From Botryococcus braunii (taxonomy: Eukaryota > Chlorophyta > Trebouxiophyceae): a stretch of 53,378 nucleotides of DNA. This document shows, in pieces, positions 9,539-19,913 of this stretch. The notes beneath the pieces are model-generated. The model had not been told where the DNA came from. It saw only the letters and a list, made by a program, of their open reading frames with translations, and searched no databases. Made by a program: the position numbers and the translations under genes. Where the stretch lies: positions 2,409-55,786 of the forward strand of contig KV908716.1 of assembly GCA_002005505.1 (NCBI GenBank). Direction: 5' to 3'. Numbering within the stretch: position 1 is the first letter of the stretch; every line of letters begins with the position of its first letter.

Positions 9539-9848
9539 ATGACATCAAAAAAGAAGGGGCAGTCAACGAGTGGGGCTTCGACCTCAAACAGTAAGACCAC
9601 CACCTCTACACCTGTCCGAGAACCCTGCACCCCAAGTACATCAAGGGGGGAAGGAGATGAGTTGCCTAAAGTCATCCCCACTCAGGTTAAAGTACACATC
9701 AAAATGAGGGACAAGGGACATAATATTCTGATCTGGAAGAGTGCATATTTGGCAGCTAATGAGGCAAAGGGGTCCCTTCCTGCAGTGCTGGAGGCCATGC
9801 CAGGCACGTTGCATGATGCAGCAGCTCTGTTACTGTTGTATGTATCTG
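9539..9848 (+). CDS. gag: Copia-A gag, N-terminal part (interrupted by gypsy-B)
   Basis: Starts at ATG 9539 (MTSKKKGQSTSG), a basic Ser/Thr-rich leader. Then comes VKVHIKMRDKGHNILIWKSAYLAANEAKG, matching the start of the copia Gag (UBN2/retrotran_gag) domain, and LHDAAALLLLYVS. At 9849 the gypsy-B LTR interrupts a Val codon. Removing the insert and one copy of ATCTG continues in frame at 16724 as PEEWQGELAELASAYDAYEYICRKF, so gag was open when gypsy-B landed. Confidence 0.85.
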
Positions 9849-10145
9849 TGTAACAGGAATAATCGCGTGTTATAGGAAAATGACCGGACCACGAGGATTT
9901 GGACCTCCATAAAGGTCCCTTCGTGAGTTATGGTCCTCCACGCCAAGAAGTGGCTGCTTCACGCGCCAAGGGAGTGACCCCTTACTTGCCAAGGCGCATT
10001 GGCGATGGAGACAGGGACACTTAGAACAGGATAGAATAAGGCTTTGGCAGAGGAAGGACCGGGCCGGACTGGACGGGTACTGAGGTGGAGCCCAAACAAG
10101 TTGTAACCATTGTTCCCGCATCCTTAGGCCGTTTCTACTGTATCA
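9849..10145 (+). repeat. 5' LTR of gypsy-B
   Basis: 297 bp, begins TGTAACAGGAATAA and ends CTACTGTATCA. The PBS TGGTATCGGCGAGAGGGG starts at 10147, one base later. It shares only the TGTAACAGG start with the gypsy-A LTR; otherwise the sequence is different. Confidence 0.95.
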
Positions 10146-10361
10146 CTGGTATCGGCGAGAGGGGCCAAATTTTGAGCTCCTCTCGTTGAAAAAATTTCCC
10201 AAAGAAGTTTTTCAGAGAATTCTATAGATTCGGATTGGGTTAGTTGTGGTGTGTGTGTCGCTTTTAGGGGCCTACGACTCGGGTCACCGAGTTTAGGGCC
10301 CCCACCCGGACTTTCTCGATTTCCTGTGTCACCGAGCCTCGCCAGCACTGACAGCTCAGAT

Positions 10362-11694
10362 ATGGCTAGACGACAAGTCGAAGAGCTGCAGGCTGCTTTG
10401 GCAGAGGCCGAGGGGCGTGAAGCGGCAATGGCTGCCGAACTGGCTGAGTTACGACGAACAGGCAGAAAACGCTGAAGTTGCGGCTCAAAACCCCGCGAAC
10501 CCACAGGCAAGAATCCCGACCGTTCAAACCCACTTAACGGAAAAATTCGAGGGACGCAGGGACGATCTCGAACAATTCCTAGACGATGTGAGGTCATATT
10601 GTGAACTCACCGGTGTGCCCGCGAACCTCAGGGTTGACTACGCAGTGCGCTGCTTAGGAAAGAGCGTGAAAAAGGTGTGGTTAACCAAAAAAGCAGCTTA
10701 CATGAGGCAAAATCCAGGTGCTGTCGTGGATTTAGCTCTCTTTGGGGATCTGTTGTCTTCTGTCTATGATAACACTGATAAGGTTGCAAAGGCAAGGGAT
10801 AAACTTGATTCCGTATATCAGGGCAACGAATCAGTTGAGAAGTATGTTGAGCGCTTTACAACCTTGCTAGCAGAGGTAGAAGTCAGTGGGGACCTATCCA
10901 TGGGGGAGAAAATCCATAGGTTTCGTAAAGGCCTACGTGAGGATTTAAAGAAATATTCAGCAATTAACCCTACAACAGGCAAAGGTTTTGATGATTTGGA
11001 TGCCTTGATAAGTTTACTCACACGGTACGATGCCGCGGTGGGCGGGCCCTTACAGGCAAAGAGACTGAGAACCGGCCCCGGGGGCCCTAACTCAAGCATT
11101 GCAACCGCCACCGTTGGCCCAGCACCGCACGTTGCTGGCGTCGGACAGGACTGGACAATCCCCTACTACAGTCATGAATTTGGGATGATGGCAGCTGCAC
11201 CGATGGTGGCAGCGCCAATCCAGATGGCCCATGGTTACCCTGCGCCGCTCGCCACGGTCGCCGCGATCCAAGGCGCGACTCCTTATCCCCGCAGGGATGG
11301 TTTACCTCCCGAGTATCGGAGGGACACTAGAGTTGCCTTTCCCCTCAACAGAAGCTGTTACGCGTGCAATACCCCTGGCCATGAATCTTGGTTTTGCCCA
11401 CTCAAAAAACTTAGAGAGGACCCTAACGCCTATCTTAATCAACAACAGTGGGACATCTTGCAACACATTGTGAAGGCCAGACAGGAGGTAAACCAGCCTG
11501 CTCCACCAATTCCAGGTCTGGCTGGTGATTTGCTGCGGCGACGGGTAGGAGGGGGCCACAACAACTTTAGGTCCCTCGGTGTGGGAGCAGCCCCTATGCA
11601 AGGGTGGACAGCACAGGGTGGGGCCGGACGGGGGAGGAGAATCAGAGGACGGGGCCGTGGACGGGGCCGGGCAAGGGGACGCGGTAGGCCATGA
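10362..11694 (+). CDS. gag: Gypsy-B gag (one frameshift)
   Basis: ATG at 10362 gives MARRQVEELQAALAEAEGREAAMAAELAEL, a predicted coiled coil. The frame then ends at 10475, while the main Gag continues one frame over (YDEQAENAEVAAQNPANPQA), so an indel lies near 10450. Next is the capsid region (EKFEGRRDDLEQFLDDVRSYCELT; ESVEKYVERFTTLLAEVEV; KIHRFRKGLREDLKKYS). A CX2CX4HX4C zinc knuckle follows (CYACNTPGHESWFC), then an Arg-Gly-rich C-terminus (GRGRGRGRARGRGRP). Gag forms the particle and packages the RNA. Its stop overlaps the pol start as ATGA. Confidence 0.85.
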
Positions 11695-14600
11695 GTGGAG
11701 TTAGAGAAGGAAACCTCCACACTTTTGTTCCTTGGGAATCTTTTCATTCTTCTATCGAGCAACGTTGTTCTGAGTTTTTGCATTGTTCTTTTTCTAGAGG
11801 CCCCTTTGACAATACCCTACCCGATGGAAGGTCTAAAACGACATTTGTTGCAGTACCTATAGGTAAAGCTGAGGACACCTTATCCACTTTCGCTCGTGAG
11901 CAACAAGCAAATAAACATTTAAGTGCTTGTTTTCTAATGGGTAGTAAAGTGGCGAAATCCAAGGCAGTGTACCCATGGCTAAAAGGCATGAGAGTTATCC
12001 TGCAAGGTACCAAGGGACCTGATGTCCCCTACTCCTATGTAGTTTACCATGCCGGACCCAAATTTAGCGTATCTTTTGCTCAAGCTTTTTCAAATAGGCA
12101 TGTAGCAATGCTTTTTCATGCTAACTGTACTGGTGTGAAGGGCGTCGCTTTAGTCGATACCGGGGCGACGCACTCGTTCGTCAGACATGACTTCCTAGCT
12201 ACTCTCGGAGTGAGGCTGTCAAAGAAGTGTGTGGATGTCCAGCTTGCAGATGGGCAGACCATGCGCTCGGCGGGGACAGCTAAGCTCAGGGTGCACTTAT
12301 CTCAAACATATGTGGAACAGAGGGATTTCATTGTCTGCGAAACTCTGTTGGATGGGGTGGACTTAATCCTTGGTGAGGATTTTCTGAAAGAAAGAAAAGC
12401 GTTAATTGACTACAATCATGGCGCAGTTCATCTTAAACCGCCTCATTCCTCACACTACATTACACTCCTCAACCCGCTGCCCCTTAGTGAAAGAGGTACC
12501 TTACGGGCGCAAAAAGTGAATGTTATAAGTGAGGGTCAAGCTAGGCGGGCTATGCGAAAGGGTTGTCCAGGGTTTTGGGGGGTTGTGCGAGAGGCAAGGA
12601 TTGGACAGGACTCAGTTTGTGCAACACACTATCTCCATAGGGTTGCAGTGGCAACTACAGAGGGGGATAATCCTTGGGACGAAGACAGCGGAGCCACCGG
12701 CCTAAATTTAAACGAAAACTCCCGGCGTGTTATTGAGGGTATTAAAGACAAGCCACAGGACTTGAAGCAATTGTTGTTAGAGTTTTTGGATGTTTTTCCA
12801 GAGAAATTGCCAGATTTACCTCCAGACAAGGGCATCTTGCACACTATACCTATGACACCCGGCCATACGCCGCCCTGTCGCCCCACTTATAGGTTGGCTG
12901 AACCAGAAGTGGCGGAGTATCGGAGGCAGGTTGAGGAATTACTGGCACAGGTTTTCATCAGGCCGAGTGCATCACCGTATGGTAGCCCCATATTGTTTGT
13001 GAGAAAGAAAGACGGAACATTCCGAATGGTTATAGATTACAGGGCAGTTAATAACTTAACAAGGAAGGACAAATATCCGTTGCCACGGATAGACGATCTT
13101 CAGGACAAGCTGCAGGGTTCAAAGTTCTTTACCTCTTTTGATCTCTTGTCAGGTTACCATCAAGTGCGATTACATGAATATGATGTTCCCAAAACCGCTT
13201 TTAGAACACCATTAGGTTCATTTGAATTTTTGGTGCTTCCTTTTGGTCTCACGAATGCTCCCTCCACGTTTCAGAGACTGATGAACAGTGTGTTTCATGA
13301 TTTCATTCGAGAGGGTTTTGTTGTGGTTTACCTAGATGATTTGTTGGTATACAGCAAGTCCAGGGAACAGCACTTAGAGCACTTAACTCGCATCCTTACT
13401 CGGCTGAGAGAGGAAAAACTTTATGCAAAATTATCCAAGTGTGAGTTTTTTGCTGACGAGTTGCGGTATTTGGGACATGTCGTGGGGCGCGCATCAAAGT
13501 TGACCCTGCCAAAGTTCGGACTATTGTGGACTGGCCAACACCCACGGGGAGCACGCACGTACGACAATTCTTGGGACTAGCCAACTACTTCCGCAAGTTC
13601 GTCCCGGGTTACAGTACGCTTGCGGCCCCCTTAACCCGGCTCACTGGCAAAGTTCCTTGGACGTGGGGAGAAGCTGAAGAGCACGCGTTTCAAAGTTTAA
13701 AAGAAACTTTGTCCAATGCTCCTGTACTAGCACTCCCAGACAGTAGCAAGCCTTTCAAAGTGATCTCAGATGCCAGTGACTATGGGGTGGGTGCAGTACT
13801 ATTGCAAGAAGGTAGACCTGTAGCATACTTCAGTAAAAAGCTTAGGAATGCCGAACGCAATTATTCCACAACTGAGAAAGAGCTTGCAGGTGAGTTGTAT
13901 GCCCTCAAGGAGTGGAGGTGTTACTTATTAGGGCAAACTTTCACAGTTGTTACGGACCATCGCGCGAATAGTTTTTTGCAAACCCAAACCCTACTCTCAC
14001 CCAGACGGGCGCGCTGGGCGGAGTTTCTACAGTTATTCGACATCCAATGGGAATGTGCACCGGGATCCACTAACCCTGCTGACCCATTGTCTAGGAGTCC
14101 TCACTTAGACGGGGCCCACGTCCGAGCCCTAGCTCGGGCCCAGGCTGGGGTTCAGGCGTCGGTTCAGGCTAGGGCAGGGCCCCTGGGGGAGCACTCTCCC
14201 CCTGTCCGAATAGGAGCGATGGGGGTTGGGGAGGCTGCAGACTCCACCACCCTACCCACGCCGATGGACGGGTTGAGGGGATGGGGAAGGGTTTCAAGTG
14301 AGGCATATGAGATAGATGATTGGCTCCATCGTAAACAAATTCGCCGCAAGTTAAGCTTCCATAGTGGCTTGTGGAAGCGCGGTGCGCGCATTTACGTTCC
14401 CTCCCACCATATGAGTTCTGACGGTGACGAACGTAACCTTCGTAGAGAAATCCTGGAAAATTTGCATGGACCACCTATAGTTGGTCATCCAGGCAGGGAC
14501 AGGACCCTCGAATTAGTGCAACGTTCCTGGTGGTGGCCAGGGATGGCCTCAGATGTGGCTGACTTTGTGGCCCAATGTGACTTGTGTCAACGTGTCAAAG

Positions 14601-15832
14601 CCCCAGCACACTTACCTGTCGGGTTACTACACCCTCTAGAAATACCTGACAGAAAGTGGCAATCAATGTCTATGGACCTAATCACTGGACTGCCAAGAAC
14701 TAAGGAAGGTTATGACGCTATCTGGGTTGCTGTTGATAGGTTGTCAAAGTATGCGCACTTTGCTCCGACGACCACTTACGCAAGTGCAGAAGTGATAGCT
14801 CAACTGTTGCGGACCCGTGTCTTCACCTTGCATGGGTTTTCCACTCACATTGTGTCAGACAGAGATCCTAGATGGGTGGGTCGCTTCTGTCAAGAGCTCT
14901 TTCGGTTGACCGGTTGTCGCTCTGCGCTATCTACAGCGTTTCATCCGCAGACCGACGGTCAAACGGAACGAATTAATAGGATCTTGGAGGACTACTTGCG
15001 TCATTACGTCACTGCAAGACACAACGACTGGGATAAACATTTGTGTGAGGCTGAATTTTCCTACAACAACACTTTTCAGCAATCAATCAACACTACTCCC
15101 TTTAGATTGACCTTCGGTCAGGATCCCACGATTCCCTTCCAGGAAGTCTATGAAGGTGTGACATTTTCTGTACGTGAGTATGTACCAGCAGCAGCAGAGT
15201 TTGTACGAAGGATGAGATGGGATCTAGAAAGAGCGCGGACATGTCTCAAAGCTGCGCAGGACCGCATGAAGGCATATGCGGACGCGAGGAGAAAAGATGC
15301 TCCTATTTTAAAAATAGGCCAACCTGTCCTCCTCTCAACAAAGAATCTGAAATTCAAGCATACTCGGACAAGAAAACTCTTACCTCGGTTTATTGGGCCT
15401 TTTCCCATCGTCCAGGAGGTATCATCGGTAGCTTTCAGAATTAGGCTTCCAAAAACTCTGAGGGTTCATGATGTCTTCCATGTTTCTATGCTTAAGCCTT
15501 ATAAGGAAGGTGGGACGGTACAACCTCCTCCTCTACCTGAGATTATTGATGGAGAAGAGGAGTATGAGGTCGAGGCTGTGCTAGCTCATAGGGAACGAAA
15601 GTTACGAGGTCGAAAAACTGCGCGAGAATATCTTGTAAAGTGGACCGGGTATCAGGATATGCATAATACTTGGGAGCCAGAGGATAACTTAGAACACGCC
15701 AGGGAGGCGTTACAGCGGTACTGGGATTTAACCATGGAGCACAGGCCGGAACAAAAAGAAAAGGTGGACAAGAAACGTAAAGGACGTGGTAAAAATGCTG
15801 AGAAGCAGCGGAAGCGCGCTAGGCGCGCTTAG
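11691..15832 (+). CDS. pol: Gypsy-B pol: protease, RT, RNase H, integrase, chromodomain (one frameshift)
   Basis: ATG at 11691 lies in the ATGA overlap with gag. A domain of about 150 residues, shared with the other gypsy families here, precedes the protease (GVALVDTGATHSFV). RT follows with [24 protein letters not shown] and VVVYLDDLLVYSKS. The frame breaks near 13490 after LRYLGHVVGR, where about four bases are missing relative to the expected G-(D/G)-I-K, and resumes as IKVDPAKVRTIVDWP. RNase H (VISDASDYGVGAVL; TEKELAGELYALKEWR; VVTDHRAN) comes next, then the HHCC integrase with MSMDLITGLP, VSDRDPRW and DGQTERINRIL. The chromodomain is YEVEAVLAHRERKL...YLVKWTGYQDMHNTWEPEDNL, with a Lys/Arg-rich tail ending RKRARRA. 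Apart from the one shift, every catalytic residue is present. Confidence 0.92.
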
Positions 15833-16421
15833 TGCTCTGGCAGGTCGGGTCGGCCCCTCGGTGCGTCCTTGGGCCACCTTGGAAGCTCTAAGCTTGGCCC
15901 TTAGAGTGTACCCTGGGGGTATCCCAGTACTAGAGCGCACTCGGATGAATAGGACGTAAGCGGGGTAGAATGTCTAGCTCGGGTGCAAGCGGTGATGACC
16001 GTTCACCCTGGACAGGACTCGTCGAGGTAGGGTGTCGTCTACCTCGGGTGCGTGCGGTGCTGACTGCTCACCCTTGTCAGGTTTCGGACGTCAATCATGT
16101 AATGTCGCGACATCCGTGCTAGCTCGCGCTGTAGCGTAACGCCCGACGCAGATGGGTGGCCCCACTGCCGTTGGGTAGAATTCCTATTGGACAGGACGGG
16201 CGAATTCATGTATGGACGGGACAGACTTTACATTGTTAGACGGACAGGGCTGGACAAGACAGGACAGGACAGGGGTCTGGCATTGGGCTGGGGACGCCAG
16301 ACTAGTACCCGCGGACAGGACGTGACAGGACCGTACCTCTGCCAAGTGTGTTAGGTGCGTAGTGTAGTTGTTTAGAGGGAGTCTCCCTCTTGGCCGTGAC
16401 GTCCAAGCTAAGGGGGGAGGG
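15833..16421 (+). other. Gypsy-B 3' untranslated region with three hairpins and polypurine tract
   Basis: Hairpin 1 (15981-16008) and hairpin 3 (16046-16073) are related copies of the gypsy-A stem-loop: outer GGGTG/CACCC, inner GCGGT pairing with ACCGT or ACTGC, the latter through a wobble. Between them lies a perfect eight-pair hairpin CGAGGTAG/CTACCTCG (16023-16046). GGACAGGACA-type repeats follow (16190-16330). AAGGGGGGAGGG before 16422 is the polypurine tract. Confidence 0.75.
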
Positions 16422-16718
16422 TGTAACAGGAATAGTCGCGTGTTATAGGAAAATGACCGGACCACGAGGATTTGGACCTCCATAAAGGTCCCTTCGTGAG
16501 TTATGGTCCTCCACGCCAAGAAGTGGCTGCTTCACGCGCCAAGGGAGTGACCCCTTACTTGACAAGGCGTATTGGCGATGGAGACAGGGACACTTAGAAC
16601 AGGATAGAATAAGGCTTTGGCAGAGGAAGGACCGGGCCCGACTGGACGGGTACTGAGGTGGAGCCCAAACAAGTTGTAACCATTGTTCCGGCATCCTTTG
16701 GCCGTTTCTACTGTATCA
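16422..16718 (+). repeat. 3' LTR of gypsy-B
   Basis: 297 bp, same ends as 9849-10145 with about six substitutions. It is followed by the duplicated ATCTG and the rest of copia-A gag. Confidence 0.95.
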
Positions 16719-16723
16719 ATCTG

Positions 16724-17220
16724 TGCCAGAGGAGTGGCAGGGAGAACTGGCTGAGTTGGCATCTGCATATGATGCTTATGAGTACATATGCAGGAAATTC
16801 ATTGGTGGCCACAATCTTCAGGCAAACATGGACTGGTTGCAAGAAATGGGTCAAGGGATGAGACATGATGAAACAATTTCTCAATATGTGAATCGCATGC
16901 TCAATCTCAAAGCCTGCCTCCACAGGAATAATCATCATCTGATGGATGGGTTTGTAGCGACCCAAATAGTGCAGGGTCTCCCTGAGGCAGCTAAGGAGCC
17001 TGGCAGCCTGTCCACAGCCGTCGCACACCCACTCAACAAGCTAGCTGAATTACTGCGTACCACTGTAGCAGCCCTGGGTTTTGATGAGACAGCTCCCCGC
17101 CAGCCCAGAGTCCTGGCCATCACCCCAGGCACTGGTGGAGCCAGCAACCCGCCAGCAGCAAGTGCAGCAACCACTCAGCAGTCCTCTGGTCCCCCTGATC
17201 CCAAGGGAGTATGCAACTAG
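16724..17220 (+). CDS. gag: Copia-A gag, C-terminal part, stop inside the zinc knuckle
   Basis: Continues the frame of 9539-9848 through the copia Gag domain (YICRKFIGGHNLQANMDWLQ; DETISQYVNRMLNLKACLH; IVQGLPEAAKEPGSL). It reaches a zinc knuckle written CN-TAG-CNKKGHYWRDC. The TAG (17218-17220) sits between the first two Cys of a CX2CX4HX4C motif, and the frame then stays open through a basic stretch (RKRRR). Either the stop is a recent CAG/AAG mutation, or Gag ends here and reaches the knuckle only by read-through. The protease is in another frame. Confidence 0.8.
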
Positions 17221-17657
17221 TGCAACAAAAAGGGCCATTACTGGAGAGACTGCAGAAAGAGGCGCAGGGACGAGGAGACCCAGAGGAACGTGGCAGCAGC
17301 AGTCCAGCAACTGCAAGGCATGTGGCCTCAGGGCCAGCCACCATTGGTGGCCACCATCCTCCAGTAGCTCAACTGGCCCATCACGGTGCAGAAGCCTTCC
17401 CTGCATGGTTCCAGCCTCCTGCTCCACCTCCACCTCCTCCACAAGGTATGCTGTACACAATATCCCACAATGTCCTGGACAGTACGATCAGTAAACCCTT
17501 GCAGCACTCCTGGCTGGTAGACACTGGGGCGTCAGTGCACCTAGTAAATGACGTGGCATTGCTGCATTATCCAATCATCCATGCCAAACCAATCCCCCTG
17601 CACTTGGCTACCTCTGATGCCACTGGTTGTATCATTGCATCTGGGTGAGTCTGTATT
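17221..17657 (+). pseudogene. Copia-A protease region
   Basis: In the frame different from gag: a Pro-rich linker (PPAPPPPPPQ), then the aspartic protease core HSWLVDTGASVHLVND and the loop HLATSDATGCIIASG. A TGA (17646-17648, where Arg or another residue is expected) follows, after which the same frame continues into integrase. The switch from gag frame to pol frame must lie between about 17270 and 17375. Protease cuts the polyprotein. Confidence 0.8.
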
Positions 17658-19385
17658 TTGAGCCCTCAACGCATTCCCCTCTGGATTCACCATGTGCAGT
17701 GTGTTCCCTCAGCTACCACCAACATCATGTCAGTGTCTGCTGCCCTTAGGGACGGTGCAGTATTCCAAACAGACAATGTGGGTGCCTTTTCGTATGTCAG
17801 TGGACCAAACCACTGGAGAGCTCAGGTCACTGCAGAGATGGGATTGTACTACATTCACAGTGTAGTTGCAGTGAGAGGGACCAGCACGTTAAAGCATGCA
17901 GCTAGTGCAACCAAACAGTTAAAGTCCAGTCCTTTGTCACACAACTGTGCCAGACGTTACTTGTGGCATAGCAGAATGGGACACCCTGGAGATACGTGGA
18001 TGCATCGTCTGGCTAAGGAGAACCTGGTGACTGGGATTGACACCTCTCTCTCTCCCTGCACTGATTGCCCAGTACACTGTGAAGCGTGTATTGAAGGAAA
18101 GACTGCTAGACCCTCTTTCGGAACCAGCACCAGACCTGCCTTGGAACCCCTTGACCGCGTGCACATAGATACTGTGGGTCCCATTACACCTGCAGCTATT
18201 ACTGGTGAACGTTTGTGGGTTACTGTACTGGATGAAGCCTCTCAGTGGAAAGCTGTTATCCCAGTAAAGTCCAAAGACACCATCAGCGCAGCAGTCAGGG
18301 ACTTACTCGTTTACTGGCAGACACAAAGGAAAACCACTGTGAAGTGTATCAGATGTGACAGAGGAACTGAATTTATCAATGCTCGGTTCAAGGAGTTCTG
18401 TGCCTCCCAGGGGACTAAGCTGGAGACCTCTGCTCCCTACACCCCACAGCAGAATGGAGTGGCAGAACGAGCCAACCGAACCCTGAAGGAAAGAACCAGG
18501 ACCATCCTGGCCTTTGCTGCAGGCAGTCCCACCCTCTGGAAAGAAGCACTGGAGACAGCATGCACCCTGCTCAACATGGGCCCAAGTACAGGCAGGGACC
18601 TTACCCCCTTTGAGTTATTCTGGGGATATAAGCCTGATGTCTCACTTCTGCGCACATGGGGCTACCTTGCATATGTGCATATCCCAGATGTACAGAGGCC
18701 AGTCTTTGCACCAAAAACTGTGCCGGGAATGCTCACCGGTTATTCAGCCTCCTCCAAAGCTTATCGTATATACATGGGTGGGGGTATATGGCGAGAGAGC
18801 AGAGATGTCATCTTTGTGGAGCACCTCAGAGGGGCCTCTCGTATCGGTCTCAGTGTGACTTCAGCTCAGTCTGAGGAATTTCTGTGTCCTGTTTCCCCTG
18901 AGACCAGCACCTCCAAACAGTACCTAGAGCCAGTTCATGTATCCTGTGAAAACGACGATGAGGCAGTGATCCAGGATTCGGCCAGTGAGTCCTTACACCC
19001 TCACATTTCCCAGAAAGACGCAGACTCAGAAAGTCCAGGACCCTCTGGGAAGGCTGAGCCCGAGCCTGACCCCCATAGATCCCCTGCTCCCGCGGAGATC
19101 CGAAGGACCATCGAAGCAGCTCTGGACCTGGCCCGCGGCACTCATTCGGACTCGGGTCTGCAGCAACAAATGATGCGAGCCCAGGGGACTCTCAGACCAA
19201 TTGGTCTTGAGAATTCCAATCTGTCTGCTGATGGGCTGACAAGAGCTCAGAGGCATGCGCAACGAACACTTGCAAGAGAACTCCTGCTGTCACAGGAGAT
19301 GGGAGAGAGCAGAGGTAGAGTGGGGCTGACTGAAAGTGACACACCGTCACCGGGACCAGGGGAAGTGCAGGTAGATGGGTGTTAG
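17658..19385 (+). CDS. Copia-A integrase
   Basis: Same frame as the protease. It contains the GAG-pre-integrase/HHCC zinc finger (LWHSRMGHPGDTW...CEACIEGKTARP) and the core with D (HIDTVGPI), D (CDRGTEFINARFKEF) and E (QNGVAERANRTLKERT). The conserved LETACTLLNMGPS and GYLAYVHIPD region and the SH3-like end (RIYMGGGIWRESRDVIFVE) follow. The frame closes at TAG 19383-19385 after a Ser/Pro-rich tail. All catalytic residues are present. It sits before RT, the diagnostic copia order. Confidence 0.9.
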   Translation: MSPQRIPLWIHHVQCVPSATTNIMSVSAALRDGAVFQTDNVGAFSYVSGPNHWRAQVTAEMGLYYIHSVVAVRGTSTLKHAASATKQLKSSPLSHNCARRYLWHSRMGHPGDTWMHRLAKENLVTGIDTSLSPCTDCPVHCEACIEGKTARPSFGTSTRPALEPLDRVHIDTVGPITPAAITGERLWVTVLDEASQWKAVIPVKSKDTISAAVRDLLVYWQTQRKTTVKCIRCDRGTEFINARFKEFCASQGTKLETSAPYTPQQNGVAERANRTLKERTRTILAFAAGSPTLWKEALETACTLLNMGPSTGRDLTPFELFWGYKPDVSLLRTWGYLAYVHIPDVQRPVFAPKTVPGMLTGYSASSKAYRIYMGGGIWRESRDVIFVEHLRGASRIGLSVTSAQSEEFLCPVSPETSTSKQYLEPVHVSCENDDEAVIQDSASESLHPHISQKDADSESPGPSGKAEPEPDPHRSPAPAEIRRTIEAALDLARGTHSDSGLQQQMMRAQGTLRPIGLENSNLSADGLTRAQRHAQRTLARELLLSQEMGESRGRVGLTESDTPSPGPGEVQVDGC

Positions 19386-19913
19386 TCTAAGAGCTCTGAT
19401 TTTCATATTAGTGATGAGAGGGGGGCAGCCACAATCATGACTGCACATGGTCCCAGGGAGCTGAGTCGCATGGGTGGGTCCTGTCCAGTGAATGAGCATC
19501 ATGTCAGCGGTGAGACTTGTGTGGAAACGTCTGGCTCTCCCCACCAGTGGCGTGGACTGGTAGAGGAAGGTGGTGACAGCCACAGACTTGAGAAGAGACA
19601 TCCCACTCTCTCGGAAACAGCCAGAAATGTCTGTGAGAGCAGTGCTGGGTCTGCATCCCAGTACCTGTGTGAGAGCCGAGAAGAGGAGGTGAATCAGGTG
19701 CACAGACAGTGTGTGATTCCACCAAATTACAAGTGCAGCCTGAGAGGTACCTGTGTATGGGAGAAGGATGTCAGGGATGAGAGGTTACAGACTGTTGTGA
19801 CACAATGTGGAAGTTAGAGACACACAAGTCAAGAAAGGGAGGGGAAGCTCGGGGTTGATCAGAGCCTACCTCCTCCTGCCTGTGAGAGCCCTCAAGAGCC
19901 TGAGCTTGAGAGG
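19386..19913 (+). other. Integrase-RT linker with repeated cysteine motif
   Basis: In frame with integrase and RT and open except for TAGs at 19383 and 19815. It carries QC-x3-PPNYKC-x4-GTCVWEKDVRD near 19700-19775; a second copy, QC-x3-PPDYGC-x4-GTCVWEEDV, lies at about 19956-20020 in the RT frame. The older copia has one copy near 23080-23131. Spacing is C-x7-C-x5-C. I do not know this motif from other copia elements. Confidence 0.65.

Larger units (their letters stand above)
9849..16718 (+). mobile_element. Gypsy-B, nearly intact chromovirus inserted in copia-A gag
   Basis: LTRs of 297 bp each (9849-10145, 16422-16718), TG...CA ends, target duplication ATCTG (9844-9848 and 16719-16723). 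Inside: PBS, gag, pol (protease, RT, RNase H, integrase, chromodomain), 3' UTR with hairpins, and polypurine tract. About six differences separate the LTRs. Only two coding breaks are visible, one near 10450 in gag and one near 13490 in pol, so it is recent and might be repaired or complemented by relatives. Confidence 0.95.

Noticed and set aside
17050..17494. Overlapping frames on both strands in the copia-A gag/protease linker
   Set aside because: Low-complexity Pro/Gln-rich DNA gives open frames in all phases; only the gag and protease frames carry motifs.
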